Origin: Acetobacteraceae bacterium
GTDB lineage: Bacteria; Pseudomonadota; Alphaproteobacteria; Acetobacterales; Acetobacteraceae
Length of the DNA stretch: 64,000 bases
Assembly (NCBI GenBank): GCA_004843165.1
Contig: CP039459.1
Coordinates: 685,501-749,500 of the forward strand
Direction of reading: 5' to 3'
The notes beneath the pieces were generated by a model, which was given only the letters and a program-made list of their open reading frames with translations, did no database searches and had not been told where the DNA came from. Positions 56,318 through 63,904 of the stretch are shown here, piece by piece. The translations under genes were made by a program, and so were the position numbers. Positions within the stretch are counted from its first letter, which is position 1. The number at the start of each line of letters is the position of its first letter.

Positions 56318-56620
56318 ATGACCGCAAGTATTTCCTTAAATGATCTTATCCAATCTCTTACCAATAAAGGCTATACGGGTAGTCAAGAGATCATTGAAAC
56401 AACGTATAAAGACCTCTCTTTTCCGTGGGATCGCCATTATATAGGCGCGGCGGAACTCGATACGCTAGCGGTTAAAGTCGAAATTGCTGCCCAGATGGGA
56501 TATGTCCCTGTTGGTGACGTGCAAATCCAAACCCGCTCCGCCATCAAAAGTGCAGCCTCTGAATTTTATAAACATTTCTTTGTCCAAGCGGTGCAGCGAG
56601 AATGTGAAAGCACTAAATGA
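56318..56620 (+). CDS. Small soluble protein of unknown function
   Basis: The 100-residue protein is 33 bases after the PLD-like gene and 97 bases before the AAA-ATPase gene. It starts ATG 56318 and has a mixed alpha/beta content with Trp, Tyr and Phe scattered (FPWDRHYIGAAEL, SEFYKHFFVQAVQ). It may belong to the defence-type cluster by position. No family recognised. Confidence 0.55.
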   Translation: MTASISLNDLIQSLTNKGYTGSQEIIETTYKDLSFPWDRHYIGAAELDTLAVKVEIAAQMGYVPVGDVQIQTRSAIKSAASEFYKHFFVQAVQRECESTK

Positions 56621-56717
56621 ATCTCCCATCATAAAGGAAAATGGCTCCCCACTTTTCTAAATGTTTTTTACAGCTTACTATCTTAATCTCTCTTTATTCT
56701 TTTTTTGAAATTATCCG

Positions 56718-57863
56718 ATGCTCAGCAAATTCACGATTGAAAATTTTTCTTCCATCAATGAAAAGCAGGTGCTGGATTTAAATGTAGATCCAGAACAGGC
56801 GGATTTACATGGCTGGGCCGTACCAGCCACAGAAGAGAATTCGCAGCATTATCCAGATATTGCCACTTTAGCCGTCCTTTACGGCGCAAATGGCGCTGGG
56901 AAAAGCACTATTTTATCAGCTCTTAAATCTTTGAGTTTTATCGCTTACGCCTCCCAGACAGAAGTAAAAGCGGATGAAAATTTTCCTAATTTTTCTTGGT
57001 TTGGGCAAGATAAACCAACCAAAATGAGCGTTGAATTTTTAAGACCAAATGGCCACAAAGTTGAATATGAAATTTCTTTTACCAACGAAGCTATTCTTTT
57101 TGAAAAACTAGAAATTAACAATGAAGAAATTTTTAAACGTGAAGAAAAAAATCAAATCGTCTCGGAGCAACTCGAAAGCCTTCCTTTTCGAAACTTGCGA
57201 CGCAACGCGTCTTTACTTTCCTTTGCCGCCTCCTATGGCCATTTAGAAGACATCCATTCCTTATTTAACTTTGCTTTATGCTATTTTGATGGCTCTAAAC
57301 CCAATGCCGTCCAAGAAAAGGACATACCCAAACTAAAACAAGCTTTTAAGCTGATTTCTGATTTAGATCTTGGCATCAGTGATATTTCTTTTCAGGAAAT
57401 CCCTGGAAAAGAAGAAAAACATGCGCTTTTTGCACATCATCGACTTCCAACAGGAGAAGTTAAAAAGCTCTTATGGCATTCAGAATCTGACGGAACGGCG
57501 CATCTTTTAAGCGTTATGTTTATGCTTCAGAATATCCTGAATAAAGGCGGTATTTTACTGGCTGATGAAATTGAAGAAAAACTTCACCCTCTAGCTGTTT
57601 TTCGCCTTCTTGAGCTTTTTAACGATCCGGAAACAAATCCGCATAAAGCCCAGCTTATTTGCACCAGCCATCTGCCCGATATTATGGATGAAGTCGGGGA
57701 ATATAATATATTCCTCACAGAAAAAAGACATCAGGCCACCCGCCTTTGGCGCTTAGATGATGATAAGCATCTTGATGAAAGCCAGAGTTTCCGTGCGGCC
57801 TATCTCCAAAAAATCTATGGCGGTGTCCCCCGCATCGGTCGCCCTGCCGACCAAGCCAATTAA
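56718..57863 (+). CDS. RloA/AbiLi-like AAA ATPase
   Basis: The 381-residue protein has an SMC-like start (MLSKFTIENFSSI), Walker A GANGAGKST at 56-64, GTAHLLSVMFML as the signature-like helix, ILLADEIEEKLHPLAVF as Walker B, and CTSHLPDIMDEV as the switch His. This order matches AAA_21/RloA ATPases paired with RloB in abortive-infection (AbiL) and related OLD-family systems. It is two bases from the RloB-like gene, so the two are one unit. Confidence 0.85.
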   Translation: MLSKFTIENFSSINEKQVLDLNVDPEQADLHGWAVPATEENSQHYPDIATLAVLYGANGAGKSTILSALKSLSFIAYASQTEVKADENFPNFSWFGQDKPTKMSVEFLRPNGHKVEYEISFTNEAILFEKLEINNEEIFKREEKNQIVSEQLESLPFRNLRRNASLLSFAASYGHLEDIHSLFNFALCYFDGSKPNAVQEKDIPKLKQAFKLISDLDLGISDISFQEIPGKEEKHALFAHHRLPTGEVKKLLWHSESDGTAHLLSVMFMLQNILNKGGILLADEIEEKLHPLAVFRLLELFNDPETNPHKAQLICTSHLPDIMDEVGEYNIFLTEKRHQATRLWRLDDDKHLDESQSFRAAYLQKIYGGVPRIGRPADQAN

Positions 57864-57865
57864 TC

Positions 57866-58369
57866 ATGGCAAAAGAAGCCTGGCTTATCGTTGTTGAGGG
57901 AAGCGCAGAGCAAAATTTCTTTACCTTCTTAGCGAATGATTTTTCTGATTCTGCATTTTTACCGAAACATATTGCACTAACAATTGTTAAAGCTGGCGGA
58001 GGGCGAAGCCCTGCCAAACGTATTTTAGAAAGAGCAAAACAAGAAAAACGCAGCAAGCAGAAAGCACCTTACCGTCATATTTTTGCGCTTTTAGATTTAG
58101 ATCGAGCCTATAAAGGGATGGAAGAAGATTTCCAAGCTGAAAATATCATTCTTATGACCTGTGATCCCCGTTTAGAAAATGTCCTCTTAGCTTGCGACAA
58201 TCATCCAATTTCAGCGCACGAAGATGCCAAAGAATCTTTTCAAAATCATTTTGGCACAGAAGCGCAACATTTAAATTGGTGGGGAAACCTACTACCCTGC
58301 AATCTTACAAAAGAAAAGCTTCTAAACTGCCCTCTCCTAGAATCTTTCTGGGAAAAAGCCCCCCTATGA
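57866..58369 (+). CDS. RloB/AbiLii-like TOPRIM nuclease
   Basis: The 167-residue protein begins with a TOPRIM glutamate motif (WLIVVEGSAEQNFF) and has the acidic pair FALLDLDRAY. It ends with a helical region NWWGNLLPCN. RloB proteins are TOPRIM nucleases paired with RloA ATPases; together they cause abortive infection when phage is sensed. It starts two bases after the ATPase stop. The size is slightly below the usual ~200. Confidence 0.83.
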   Translation: MAKEAWLIVVEGSAEQNFFTFLANDFSDSAFLPKHIALTIVKAGGGRSPAKRILERAKQEKRSKQKAPYRHIFALLDLDRAYKGMEEDFQAENIILMTCDPRLENVLLACDNHPISAHEDAKESFQNHFGTEAQHLNWWGNLLPCNLTKEKLLNCPLLESFWEKAPL

Positions 58370-58390
58370 AAAGAGCTGATCTTCAGAGAT

Positions 58391-58480
58391 GCAGAAAGAG
58401 GTGTTTTTAAATCGAGAAGAAAAATTTTAGTGAACTGATGGTTCATGAATTTTCCCTCACAAATTTAATCGTGCATATTT
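58391..58480. repeat. Hairpin repeat copy R1
   Basis: This ~90-base element recurs at 59823-59913 with roughly 80 percent identity, counted by eye. Both contain GAAAATT...AATTTTC outer arms and an inner GTGA...TCAT stem (R1 inner stem GTGAAC/GTTCAT). A shortened tandem piece lies at 58513-58537. Confidence 0.7.
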
Positions 58481-58512
58481 CCTGCCTCTAGAAATCTTTT
58501 AAGCAGGAAAAA

Positions 58513-58537
58513 ACAGAAAGAGGTTTTTTAACGAGAA
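58513..58537. repeat. Truncated copy of the R1 5' part
   Basis: The CAGAAAGAGG...TTTTTTAA...CGAGAAG stretch matches the 5' third of R1 with small gaps. It directly precedes the structured-RNA candidate. Confidence 0.5.
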
Positions 58538-58719
58538 GCGCAGGCGATTATCTAATGGATAATAAGCTGAGCATCACAGTGTAAAAAACATATAGCTGTC
58601 TTTAATGCTACTTCAAAACTGAGCAAGTATAATGGCCATAGAGTGCAGGTTAAACGTAACCGAGGGAGGCGGAGTTATCAGAGAGATAATGACCCGACCG
58701 AGGTAAGCTGCGCCTGTGC
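58538..58719 (+). ncRNA. Multi-branched structured RNA candidate
   Basis: GCGCAGGCG (58538-58546) pairs with CGCCTGTGC (58711-58719), closing ~180 bases. Inside are ATTATC/GATAAT (547-563), AGCAT-ACAG with CTGT-ATGCT (570-609), GGTTA/TAACC (648-661) and GTTATC/GATAAT (674-690). The region lies between convergent genes and holds no credible ORF. It could be a small RNA, or the remnant of a mobile element. Strand is taken as plus for reading; the structure is nearly symmetric. No known class was recognised. Confidence 0.45.
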
Positions 58720-58740
58720 GATATGGCTATTAGAGGATGC

Positions 58741-59763
58741 TCAGCAGATGCGGGGAAGCGGTTCCGCATGCGGCAAGTCAAGAATCCGTGTCACCCCATA
58801 AGCGCCTTTGAGCCTGACACTCCCCTCGCCCGTGACTTGACCAATAATGGCGGAATCTTTGCCGAGTGGATGGGCTTTGAGCGCCGAGAGAACTTCCTCT
58901 TTGGCTTCTGGAGAAACCGCCAGCACGACCTTCCCCTCATTGGCAAAATTAATGGGATCAAGCCCAAGCAACTCACAAATGCCACGCACGGGCGCTTTAA
59001 CAGGCAGGAGGTTTTCTTCGACCTCAATGCCCTGCTTTGAGGCTTTGGCAAATTCATGCAGAATGGCATTCACACCCCCTCGTGTGGCGTCCCGCATCGC
59101 ACGAATGCCTTTAATGTCACGCAAAGCAGCGATAAGAGGTTCTAAAACAGCACAATCGCTGGTGACAGCCAAAGACATGCCGAGATTTTCACGGAGATTT
59201 AAAATCGTTGCGCCATGATCGCCGAGTGTTCCGCTGACAATGAGAAAGTCGCCTTTTTGAATTTTATCGGCTGACCAGTCGAGAGCGTTTGGAATCACGC
59301 CAATACCAGCCGTATTGATAAAAATCTTATCCGCCGCCCCTTTTTGAACGACTTTTGTATCCCCCGTCACAATCTCAATACCTGCTTTTTTTGCCGTTTC
59401 CGCCATCGAGGTAACAATTTGTTTTAAGACGCTAAAAGGCAGTCCTTCCTCAAGAATAAAGCCGCAGGAAAGAAAGCGAGGAACCGCACCGCCGACAGAA
59501 AGATCATTAGCCGTTCCACAAACAGCTAATTTGCCAATATCACCGCCCGGAAAAGTAATGGGATCAATCACATAGCTGTCGGTCGTAAAGGCCAAGCGAT
59601 CCCCTGATTTAGAGAGTTCTGCAATCGGCAGACGGGCCTGATCCTCTCGCTGGTCAAGTTTTGGATTTGAGAATGAAGGCAGAAAAAGTTCTTCTAGGAG
59701 CTGCCCCATTGCGGCTCCGCCACTGCCATGCGCCATGGTAATTACTTTTTCTTTTTTCATCAT
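58741..59763 (-). CDS. hypE: Hydrogenase maturation protein HypE
   Basis: The 340-residue protein has MAHGSGGAAMG near the start, FTTDSYVIDP, CGTANDLSVGGA, VTGDTKVV, MRDATRGGVNA and the C-terminal PRIC whose last Cys carries the thiocarboxamide. HypE dehydrates the carbamoyl group from HypF to thiocyanate, giving the CN ligand of the NiFe site. It lies after hypD but is separated by 154 bases holding a repeat element, unlike the tight hypA-D spacing. The SD is weak. Confidence 0.96.
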   Translation of the reverse strand: MMKKEKVITMAHGSGGAAMGQLLEELFLPSFSNPKLDQREDQARLPIAELSKSGDRLAFTTDSYVIDPITFPGGDIGKLAVCGTANDLSVGGAVPRFLSCGFILEEGLPFSVLKQIVTSMAETAKKAGIEIVTGDTKVVQKGAADKIFINTAGIGVIPNALDWSADKIQKGDFLIVSGTLGDHGATILNLRENLGMSLAVTSDCAVLEPLIAALRDIKGIRAMRDATRGGVNAILHEFAKASKQGIEVEENLLPVKAPVRGICELLGLDPINFANEGKVVLAVSPEAKEEVLSALKAHPLGKDSAIIGQVTGEGSVRLKGAYGVTRILDLPHAEPLPRIC

Positions 59764-59822
59764 TTTTTAACTCTAAATAAATAATTTCACTTAAGCACAC
59801 ATCTAAAGCGTGCCTGAGAAAG

Positions 59823-59913
59823 GCGGGAAGAGGTGCGGTTAAATTGAGAAGGAAAATTTTAGTGACCTTATGGGCTCATGAATTTTCCCTCACAGATTTA
59901 ATCGTGCATGTTT
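59823..59913. repeat. Hairpin repeat copy R2
   Basis: Copy of R1 placed between hypE and hypD. Its inner stem is GTGACC/GG-TCAT, where R1 has GTGAAC/GTTCAT; an A-T pair in R1 is a C-G pair here, a compensatory change that supports a conserved hairpin. Confidence 0.7.
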
Positions 59914-59917
59914 CTCC

Positions 59918-61054
59918 TTAATCAGGTACGCCCTCAGAACGACGATATTGATAAAAGGCTGCACATGCCCCCTCTGACGACACCATCAACGCCCCAAACG
60001 CATTTTCCGGATTACATTCCGTTGCAAAGAGCGGACAATCCTTTGGTTTGCACTGCCCTGTTAAAACCTCACCGCAACGGGCACGGGGATCATCGGCGGC
60101 CTGTTGTTCTTTGGGATTAAAACGACGCTCGGCATCAAATTCCTGATATTCCTCGGTTAGAGAAATACCGGAATCTTCAATGACACCAAGTCCCCGCCAC
60201 TCACTGCCACCGCCGAGTTTAAAGACTTCCTCAATGGCTTTTTGGGCGAGCTTATTGCCTTCTTTTGGCACGACTCTGCCATATTCATTTTCAATCACAC
60301 AACGATTTTCAATAAATTGATCTAACAACATCGAAAGAGCTTTGAGAATATCGACCGGCTCAAACCCTGTGACCACCATCGGTTTTTGGTATTTTTCAGC
60401 GATAAATTCGTAAGGATCAGAGCCAATGACCATACTCACATGCCCCGGTGCTAAAAAACCATCAATATGGACATTTTTCTGTTCTAAGAGCGCCCTAAGG
60501 GTCGGAATAATTGTGATATGCTGACAAAAAATCGTGAAATTCTTCAGACCAAGTTTCTTTGCCTGCTGAAGAGTCACTGCCGTCACCGGCATCGTTGTTT
60601 CAAAGCCAAGTGCAAAAAAAACAACTTGTTTTTTAGGATTCCGCTGCGCCAAAGTCAGCGCATCTAAGGGAGAGTAAACGACCCGAATTTCAGCCCCCTG
60701 CTCTCTGGCCTGAAGTAAAGAGCCATTTTTTCCCGGCACACGAACCGCATCGCCAAAAGTGCAAAAAATAACATCTTTATGCGCTGCAATTTCAGAACAG
60801 GCATCAATCCGCCCCATCGGCAGGACGCAAACAGGACAGCCGGGGCCGTGAATAAATTCAATTTCTTTAGGGAGGAGCTTATCCAGCCCAAAACGGAAAA
60901 TCGCATGCGTATGCCCACCGCAAACTTCCATGACCTGCAGAGGTTTTTCTTGGGTAAAGGCCGGAAGTTTTTTCATTTGCGCACGAATTTTGCCCAAAAG
61001 GCTCGTTACGAGCTTGGGATCTCTAAATTCATCAATAAAGGCCATTGAAGACAT
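59918..61054 (-). CDS. hypD: Hydrogenase maturation protein HypD
   Basis: The 378-residue protein carries VMEVCGGHTHAIF (Cys45), FIHGPGCPVCVLP (Cys73, Cys76) and a C-terminal cysteine cluster (ARCGEVLTGQC, KPKDCPL, ATEC) that binds the 4Fe-4S centre. HypD with HypC assembles the Fe(CN)2CO unit. ATG 61054 is used; ATG 61045 (MAFIDEF) matches the usual HypD start better. It starts six bases after the hypC stop. Confidence 0.96.
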   Translation of the reverse strand: MSSMAFIDEFRDPKLVTSLLGKIRAQMKKLPAFTQEKPLQVMEVCGGHTHAIFRFGLDKLLPKEIEFIHGPGCPVCVLPMGRIDACSEIAAHKDVIFCTFGDAVRVPGKNGSLLQAREQGAEIRVVYSPLDALTLAQRNPKKQVVFFALGFETTMPVTAVTLQQAKKLGLKNFTIFCQHITIIPTLRALLEQKNVHIDGFLAPGHVSMVIGSDPYEFIAEKYQKPMVVTGFEPVDILKALSMLLDQFIENRCVIENEYGRVVPKEGNKLAQKAIEEVFKLGGGSEWRGLGVIEDSGISLTEEYQEFDAERRFNPKEQQAADDPRARCGEVLTGQCKPKDCPLFATECNPENAFGALMVSSEGACAAFYQYRRSEGVPD

Positions 61055-61060
61055 GCGGAA

Positions 61061-61339
61061 TTAAATCCTACCGGCAAGAAAAAGCGCTGCGTCCTCTTCA
61101 ACTTCACCCATTTCCTGCAACCCTGCAAGCACATCTTTAGCCTCATCCTCTTCCATACGGCTTAAGGCAAAACCAACATGGATCAGCACCCATATGCCAA
61201 TGAGTTGCTTATCATCCTCACCTTCCTTACGGACAAGCGCAATATTAACCTCACGGCGAACCCCTGAGACTTCCGCCCACGCATTTTCGGGATCGTTGGG
61301 GTCAAGTTCTACAATCTGTCCAGGAATCCCTATGCACAT
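61061..61339 (-). CDS. hypC: Hydrogenase maturation chaperone HypC
   Basis: ATG 61339 after GGAGAAAG gives 92 residues starting [12 protein letters not shown], with the essential Cys2 that carries the Fe(CN)2CO intermediate. The frame is open to 61366 but the HypC start motif fixes the ATG. It overlaps the end of hypB by ten bases, so translation is coupled. HypC docks with HypD and the hydrogenase precursor. Confidence 0.95.
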   Translation of the reverse strand: MCIGIPGQIVELDPNDPENAWAEVSGVRREVNIALVRKEGEDDKQLIGIWVLIHVGFALSRMEEDEAKDVLAGLQEMGEVEEDAALFLAGRI

Positions 61340-62076
61340 AATTCTTTCTCCAGCCAAGAAATCCATTGATCCATGCCCTCACCTTTAAGGGCGGAAACGG
61401 TTAATACCTCAATCTTAGGATTAACTTTTCTTGCATTGGCAATGCAGGCCTCTAAATCAAAATCCAAATAAGGTAAAAGGTCTATTTTGTTTAAAATCAT
61501 CAACCGTGAAGCCGCAAACATATGTGGATATTTTAAGGGCTTATCTTCGCCTTCTGTTGTGGAAAGTACCGCAATTTTACAATGTTCCCCCAAATCAAAA
61601 CTTGCAGGGCAGACGAGATTACCGACATTTTCAATAAAAAGCAGGGAATCCTTTTTAAGATCCAGCCGATCCGAGGCTTCTAACACCATTTGGGCATCCA
61701 AATGACATCCCTTACCGGTGTTGACCTGTATAGCAGAAACACCCGTAGCACGAATACGCTCCGCATCATTGGTGGTCTGCTGATCTCCCTCAACCACGGC
61801 ACAAGGATGCTTATGCCGCAATTTAAGAAGTGTTTCGGTCAGCAAAGTTGTTTTCCCTGAACCCGGACTGGAAACCAAATTTAACGCAAGAATATTTTGT
61901 GCTTTAAAATAGGCACGATTCTTTTCAGCAATCGCATCATTTTTTGCAAGCACTTTTGTCTCAATCTCAAGCATTCGGCGCTGGGTAATACCGGGCGCAT
62001 GTGTCCCGGCCTCCCCCAAACCAAAATGTAAATCCTCTTTCTCCCCGACAGGGATACCTTGCTGACCGTCTAACAT
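61330..62076 (-). CDS. hypB: HypB GTPase domain, separated from its His-rich N-terminus by one stop
   Basis: The 248-residue protein starts at ATG 62076 (AAGGG 12 bases upstream). It has [12 protein letters not shown] at 68-79 (P-loop), [15 protein letters not shown], the metal site GKGCHLDA (Cys124, His125), [12 protein letters not shown] and NKIDLLP. HypB hydrolyses GTP to hand nickel, with HypA, to the hydrogenase precursor. The usual N-terminal CxxCGC and His-rich segment is in the next ORF upstream (62092), in the same frame with only TAA and five codons between. Either the gene is split or one nonsense codon interrupts it. Confidence 0.93.
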   Translation of the reverse strand: MLDGQQGIPVGEKEDLHFGLGEAGTHAPGITQRRMLEIETKVLAKNDAIAEKNRAYFKAQNILALNLVSSPGSGKTTLLTETLLKLRHKHPCAVVEGDQQTTNDAERIRATGVSAIQVNTGKGCHLDAQMVLEASDRLDLKKDSLLFIENVGNLVCPASFDLGEHCKIAVLSTTEGEDKPLKYPHMFAASRLMILNKIDLLPYLDFDLEACIANARKVNPKIEVLTVSALKGEGMDQWISWLEKELCA

Positions 62077-62091
62077 TTTTAACAGAAACCC

Positions 62092-62385
62092 TTATCTGTG
62101 GTGGTGTGCTTCGTCTTCAAGATGTCTTTTGGCATCTTGAGAAAGATTCTCACCATGCGCATGGAAATGATCCCCATGCGTGTGGATATGAATCTGAACA
62201 CCTTCTGGCAAACCGCCATGGGTATGAATATGCACATGATGATGAGAAGCCTCTTCCCCCTCATGCTGATGGGCATGTTCCCCATGATGCTCATGGCCAT
62301 GCGTATGTTCATGGGTATGGGGATGAGCGTGCTCACGCCCCTCAATTGTCACTTCACCTTCACCGCATCCGCAAGTCGCACACAT
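62092..62385 (-). CDS. HypB N-terminal His-rich metal-binding part, ending at in-frame TAA
   Basis: The 97-residue ORF starts MCATCGCGEG, the high-affinity nickel motif of HypB, with AGGAGAG seven bases before the ATG. It then has 28 His residues in GH/HTH/HEH clusters. It ends RHLEDEAHHHR at TAA 62092. The HypB GTPase ORF resumes in the same frame. In most species both parts are one protein. Here the piece could act as a free nickel chaperone or store, or the TAA could be a recent mutation. Confidence 0.88.
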   Translation of the reverse strand: MCATCGCGEGEVTIEGREHAHPHTHEHTHGHEHHGEHAHQHEGEEASHHHVHIHTHGGLPEGVQIHIHTHGDHFHAHGENLSQDAKRHLEDEAHHHR

Positions 62386-62413
62386 AATAAACTCTCCTAA
62401 AATGTTTGAAATC

Positions 62414-62758
62414 CTACTCGATTTCCAATCGTTTTATTTGTACACCATCTTCCGCCTTCACACGAAGATTACGTCCCTCGCATTTTGGGCAGACCAGAAC
62501 TTTTGGAATCAAAAGCTCTATTTCCTCTTGGCAATCTCGACACCAAGTTTCCGCTTTTTCCTCAATTAAATGTAATTTACAGCCCTGAGCCATTGTGCCC
62601 TGACACACCATGTCAAAACAAAATTTTAAAGCCTCGGATTCAATACAGGAGAAAGCACCAATCTCTAACCATAGGCCCGTAATACGTTCTGCCTGATGTT
62701 CTTGCGCTCTTTTCTGGATAATTTCCAGCGTTGACTCGCATAATGTCAGCTCGTGCAT
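62414..62758 (-). CDS. hypA: Hydrogenase nickel-insertion protein HypA
   Basis: The 114-residue protein starts MHELTLCESTLEII, where His2 and Glu3 bind nickel. A zinc site is formed by CRDC and CPKC (Cys73, 76, 90, 93). HypA works with HypB to insert nickel into NiFe hydrogenase. It is the first gene of the minus-strand hyp operon and starts 151 bases from a NikR-type operator. Confidence 0.95.
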   Translation of the reverse strand: MHELTLCESTLEIIQKRAQEHQAERITGLWLEIGAFSCIESEALKFCFDMVCQGTMAQGCKLHLIEEKAETWCRDCQEEIELLIPKVLVCPKCEGRNLRVKAEDGVQIKRLEIE

Positions 62759-63286
62759 ACGGGCTCCTAACCAATTAATTTAATAAGTTATAACATAAAT
62801 CATGCCTAAATATGCGCCCTATAGATATGTACTTCAAGCCATTTTCGACTTTATGCCCTTAGAATATGAGAGAGAGTAAAACACAATATCTCTGCCCAGC
62901 GCCCTTTTGTATGACGTTTTTATATAAAAATCATACGCAAAAGAGACTATTGTTGTTTTTTAAGCACAATAGATGTTTTTTAGAAAAAGGAAGGCTATTT
63001 TAGCGTCTAAAAGTCCTTCTCACAGTTTAATTCCCTCAAAAGAGAGAGTAGGGATAAGAAGACAAAAAATTTCAAGAATTTTTTAAAGCTAGGTAGCAGC
63101 TCACATTTTAAGCGGTTACCCCGAAGGTATATTCGATAGAAGACGCACCGTTTTGCATTTTAGGAAATGAGGTGCTCTCAGCACTAATGCTTTTTGCCGC
63201 ATGGCATGATGTGCTTTAGGAGCAATTACCCTCACACCCTTCAAAAGCGGATGTCTCTCTTTCGGATAACAAACTAAGGAGTGTGC
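62759..63286. promoter_or_regulatory. 528-base divergent hyp/hyf regulatory region
   Basis: The region separates hypA (minus) and hyfA (plus). It is AT-rich and holds the NikR operator at 62909-62936, an AT hairpin AAAAAATT/AATTTTTT at 63064-63084, and a small GTGCT/AGCAC hairpin at 63172-63184. I see no FNR box of the TTGAT-N4-ATCAA kind and no sigma-54 site with correct spacing. No gene is visible in it. Confidence 0.7.
62909..62936. promoter_or_regulatory. NikR operator GTATGA-N16-TCATAC
   Basis: GTATGA at 62909-62914 and TCATAC at 62931-62936 are separated by exactly 16 bases. This is the established enterobacterial NikR operator. Outside it, TTTT and AAAA arms extend the symmetry. It is 151 bases from hypA and 350 from hyfA. 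It suggests nickel-responsive repression, most directly of the hyp operon. Confidence 0.82.
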
Positions 63287-63904
63287 ATGAACCATTTTAT
63301 TATTGCGGATCCTAAGCTCTGTATCGGATGCGATACCTGCATGGCGAGCTGCTCTGAAGAGCATCGTGCCGTTGGGTTAGACGATACACCGCGCCTAAAG
63401 GTCAAGCGTGATACCAAACAATCCGCCCCTGTCACGTGTCATCATTGCGAAGATGCGCCATGTGCAGAGGTCTGTCCCGTCAATGCAATTAAGCATACAG
63501 GGGACTCTATCATTCTCAATGAGAGCCTCTGCGTCAGTTGCAAACTGTGCGGAATTGCCTGCCCATTCGGTGCCATTGATATGGGGGGGAGCCATCCCTA
63601 CCATGTGCCAAAACACCATGACACAAATATGGCACTTCCATCCCCCAAAGATCCGACACCTGTCGCACCGTTTTTGGACTGGAATCCTATTGTCCGCAAA
63701 GTCGCCGTCAAATGCGATCTTTGCCATTTCACCCCTCTTGGCCCTTCTTGCATCCGTCATTGCCCGACCAAAGCCATCCGCTTGGTTGACCCAATGGATC
63801 TGCTCAAGATCAATGCAGAGAAACGCCTGAGCACGGCACTGGAATTCGGCACTTTCTCACCCTTTGACCACGCCTCCGAATCTGTGAAGGAGACTCACAA
63901 ATGA
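63287..63904 (+). CDS. hyfA: Hydrogenase-4 / formate hydrogenlyase ferredoxin-like subunit HyfA
   Basis: ATG 63287, five bases after AAGGAG, gives 205 residues, the length of E. coli HyfA. Four 4Fe-4S cysteine clusters are visible: CIGCDTCMASC (12-22), CHHCEDAPCAEVC, CVSCKLCGIAC and CDLCHFTPLGPSC. The start MNHFIIADPKLCIGC and APVTCHHCEDAPC closely follow HyfA/HycB. It passes electrons within the hydrogenase-4 complex. The stop overlaps the next ATG (ATGA), so hyfB is coupled. Confidence 0.93.
   Translation: MNHFIIADPKLCIGCDTCMASCSEEHRAVGLDDTPRLKVKRDTKQSAPVTCHHCEDAPCAEVCPVNAIKHTGDSIILNESLCVSCKLCGIACPFGAIDMGGSHPYHVPKHHDTNMALPSPKDPTPVAPFLDWNPIVRKVAVKCDLCHFTPLGPSCIRHCPTKAIRLVDPMDLLKINAEKRLSTALEFGTFSPFDHASESVKETHK

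Noticed and set aside
58632-58706. 24-codon ORF inside the structured region
   Set aside because: No SD, very short, and fully explained by overlapping stems of the RNA candidate.
58538-58740. Group II intron end, RNase P RNA or tmRNA
   Set aside because: The conserved core motifs of these RNAs are missing; the late GGGGAAGCGGTTCCGC part is the hypE 3' coding end.
58723-59218. Plus-strand ORFs opposite hypE
   Set aside because: hypE is complete and motif-rich on the minus strand; the opposite ORFs have no family features.
62098-62400. Met-rich plus-strand ORF opposite the HypB His-rich part
   Set aside because: It is the complement of repeated His codons (CAT/CAC reads as ATG/GTG) and has no SD.
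63190-63225. Sigma-54-like TGGCAT...TGCTT before hyfA
   Set aside because: The GG and GC are eight bases apart, not the required ten, so it does not fit a -24/-12 promoter.
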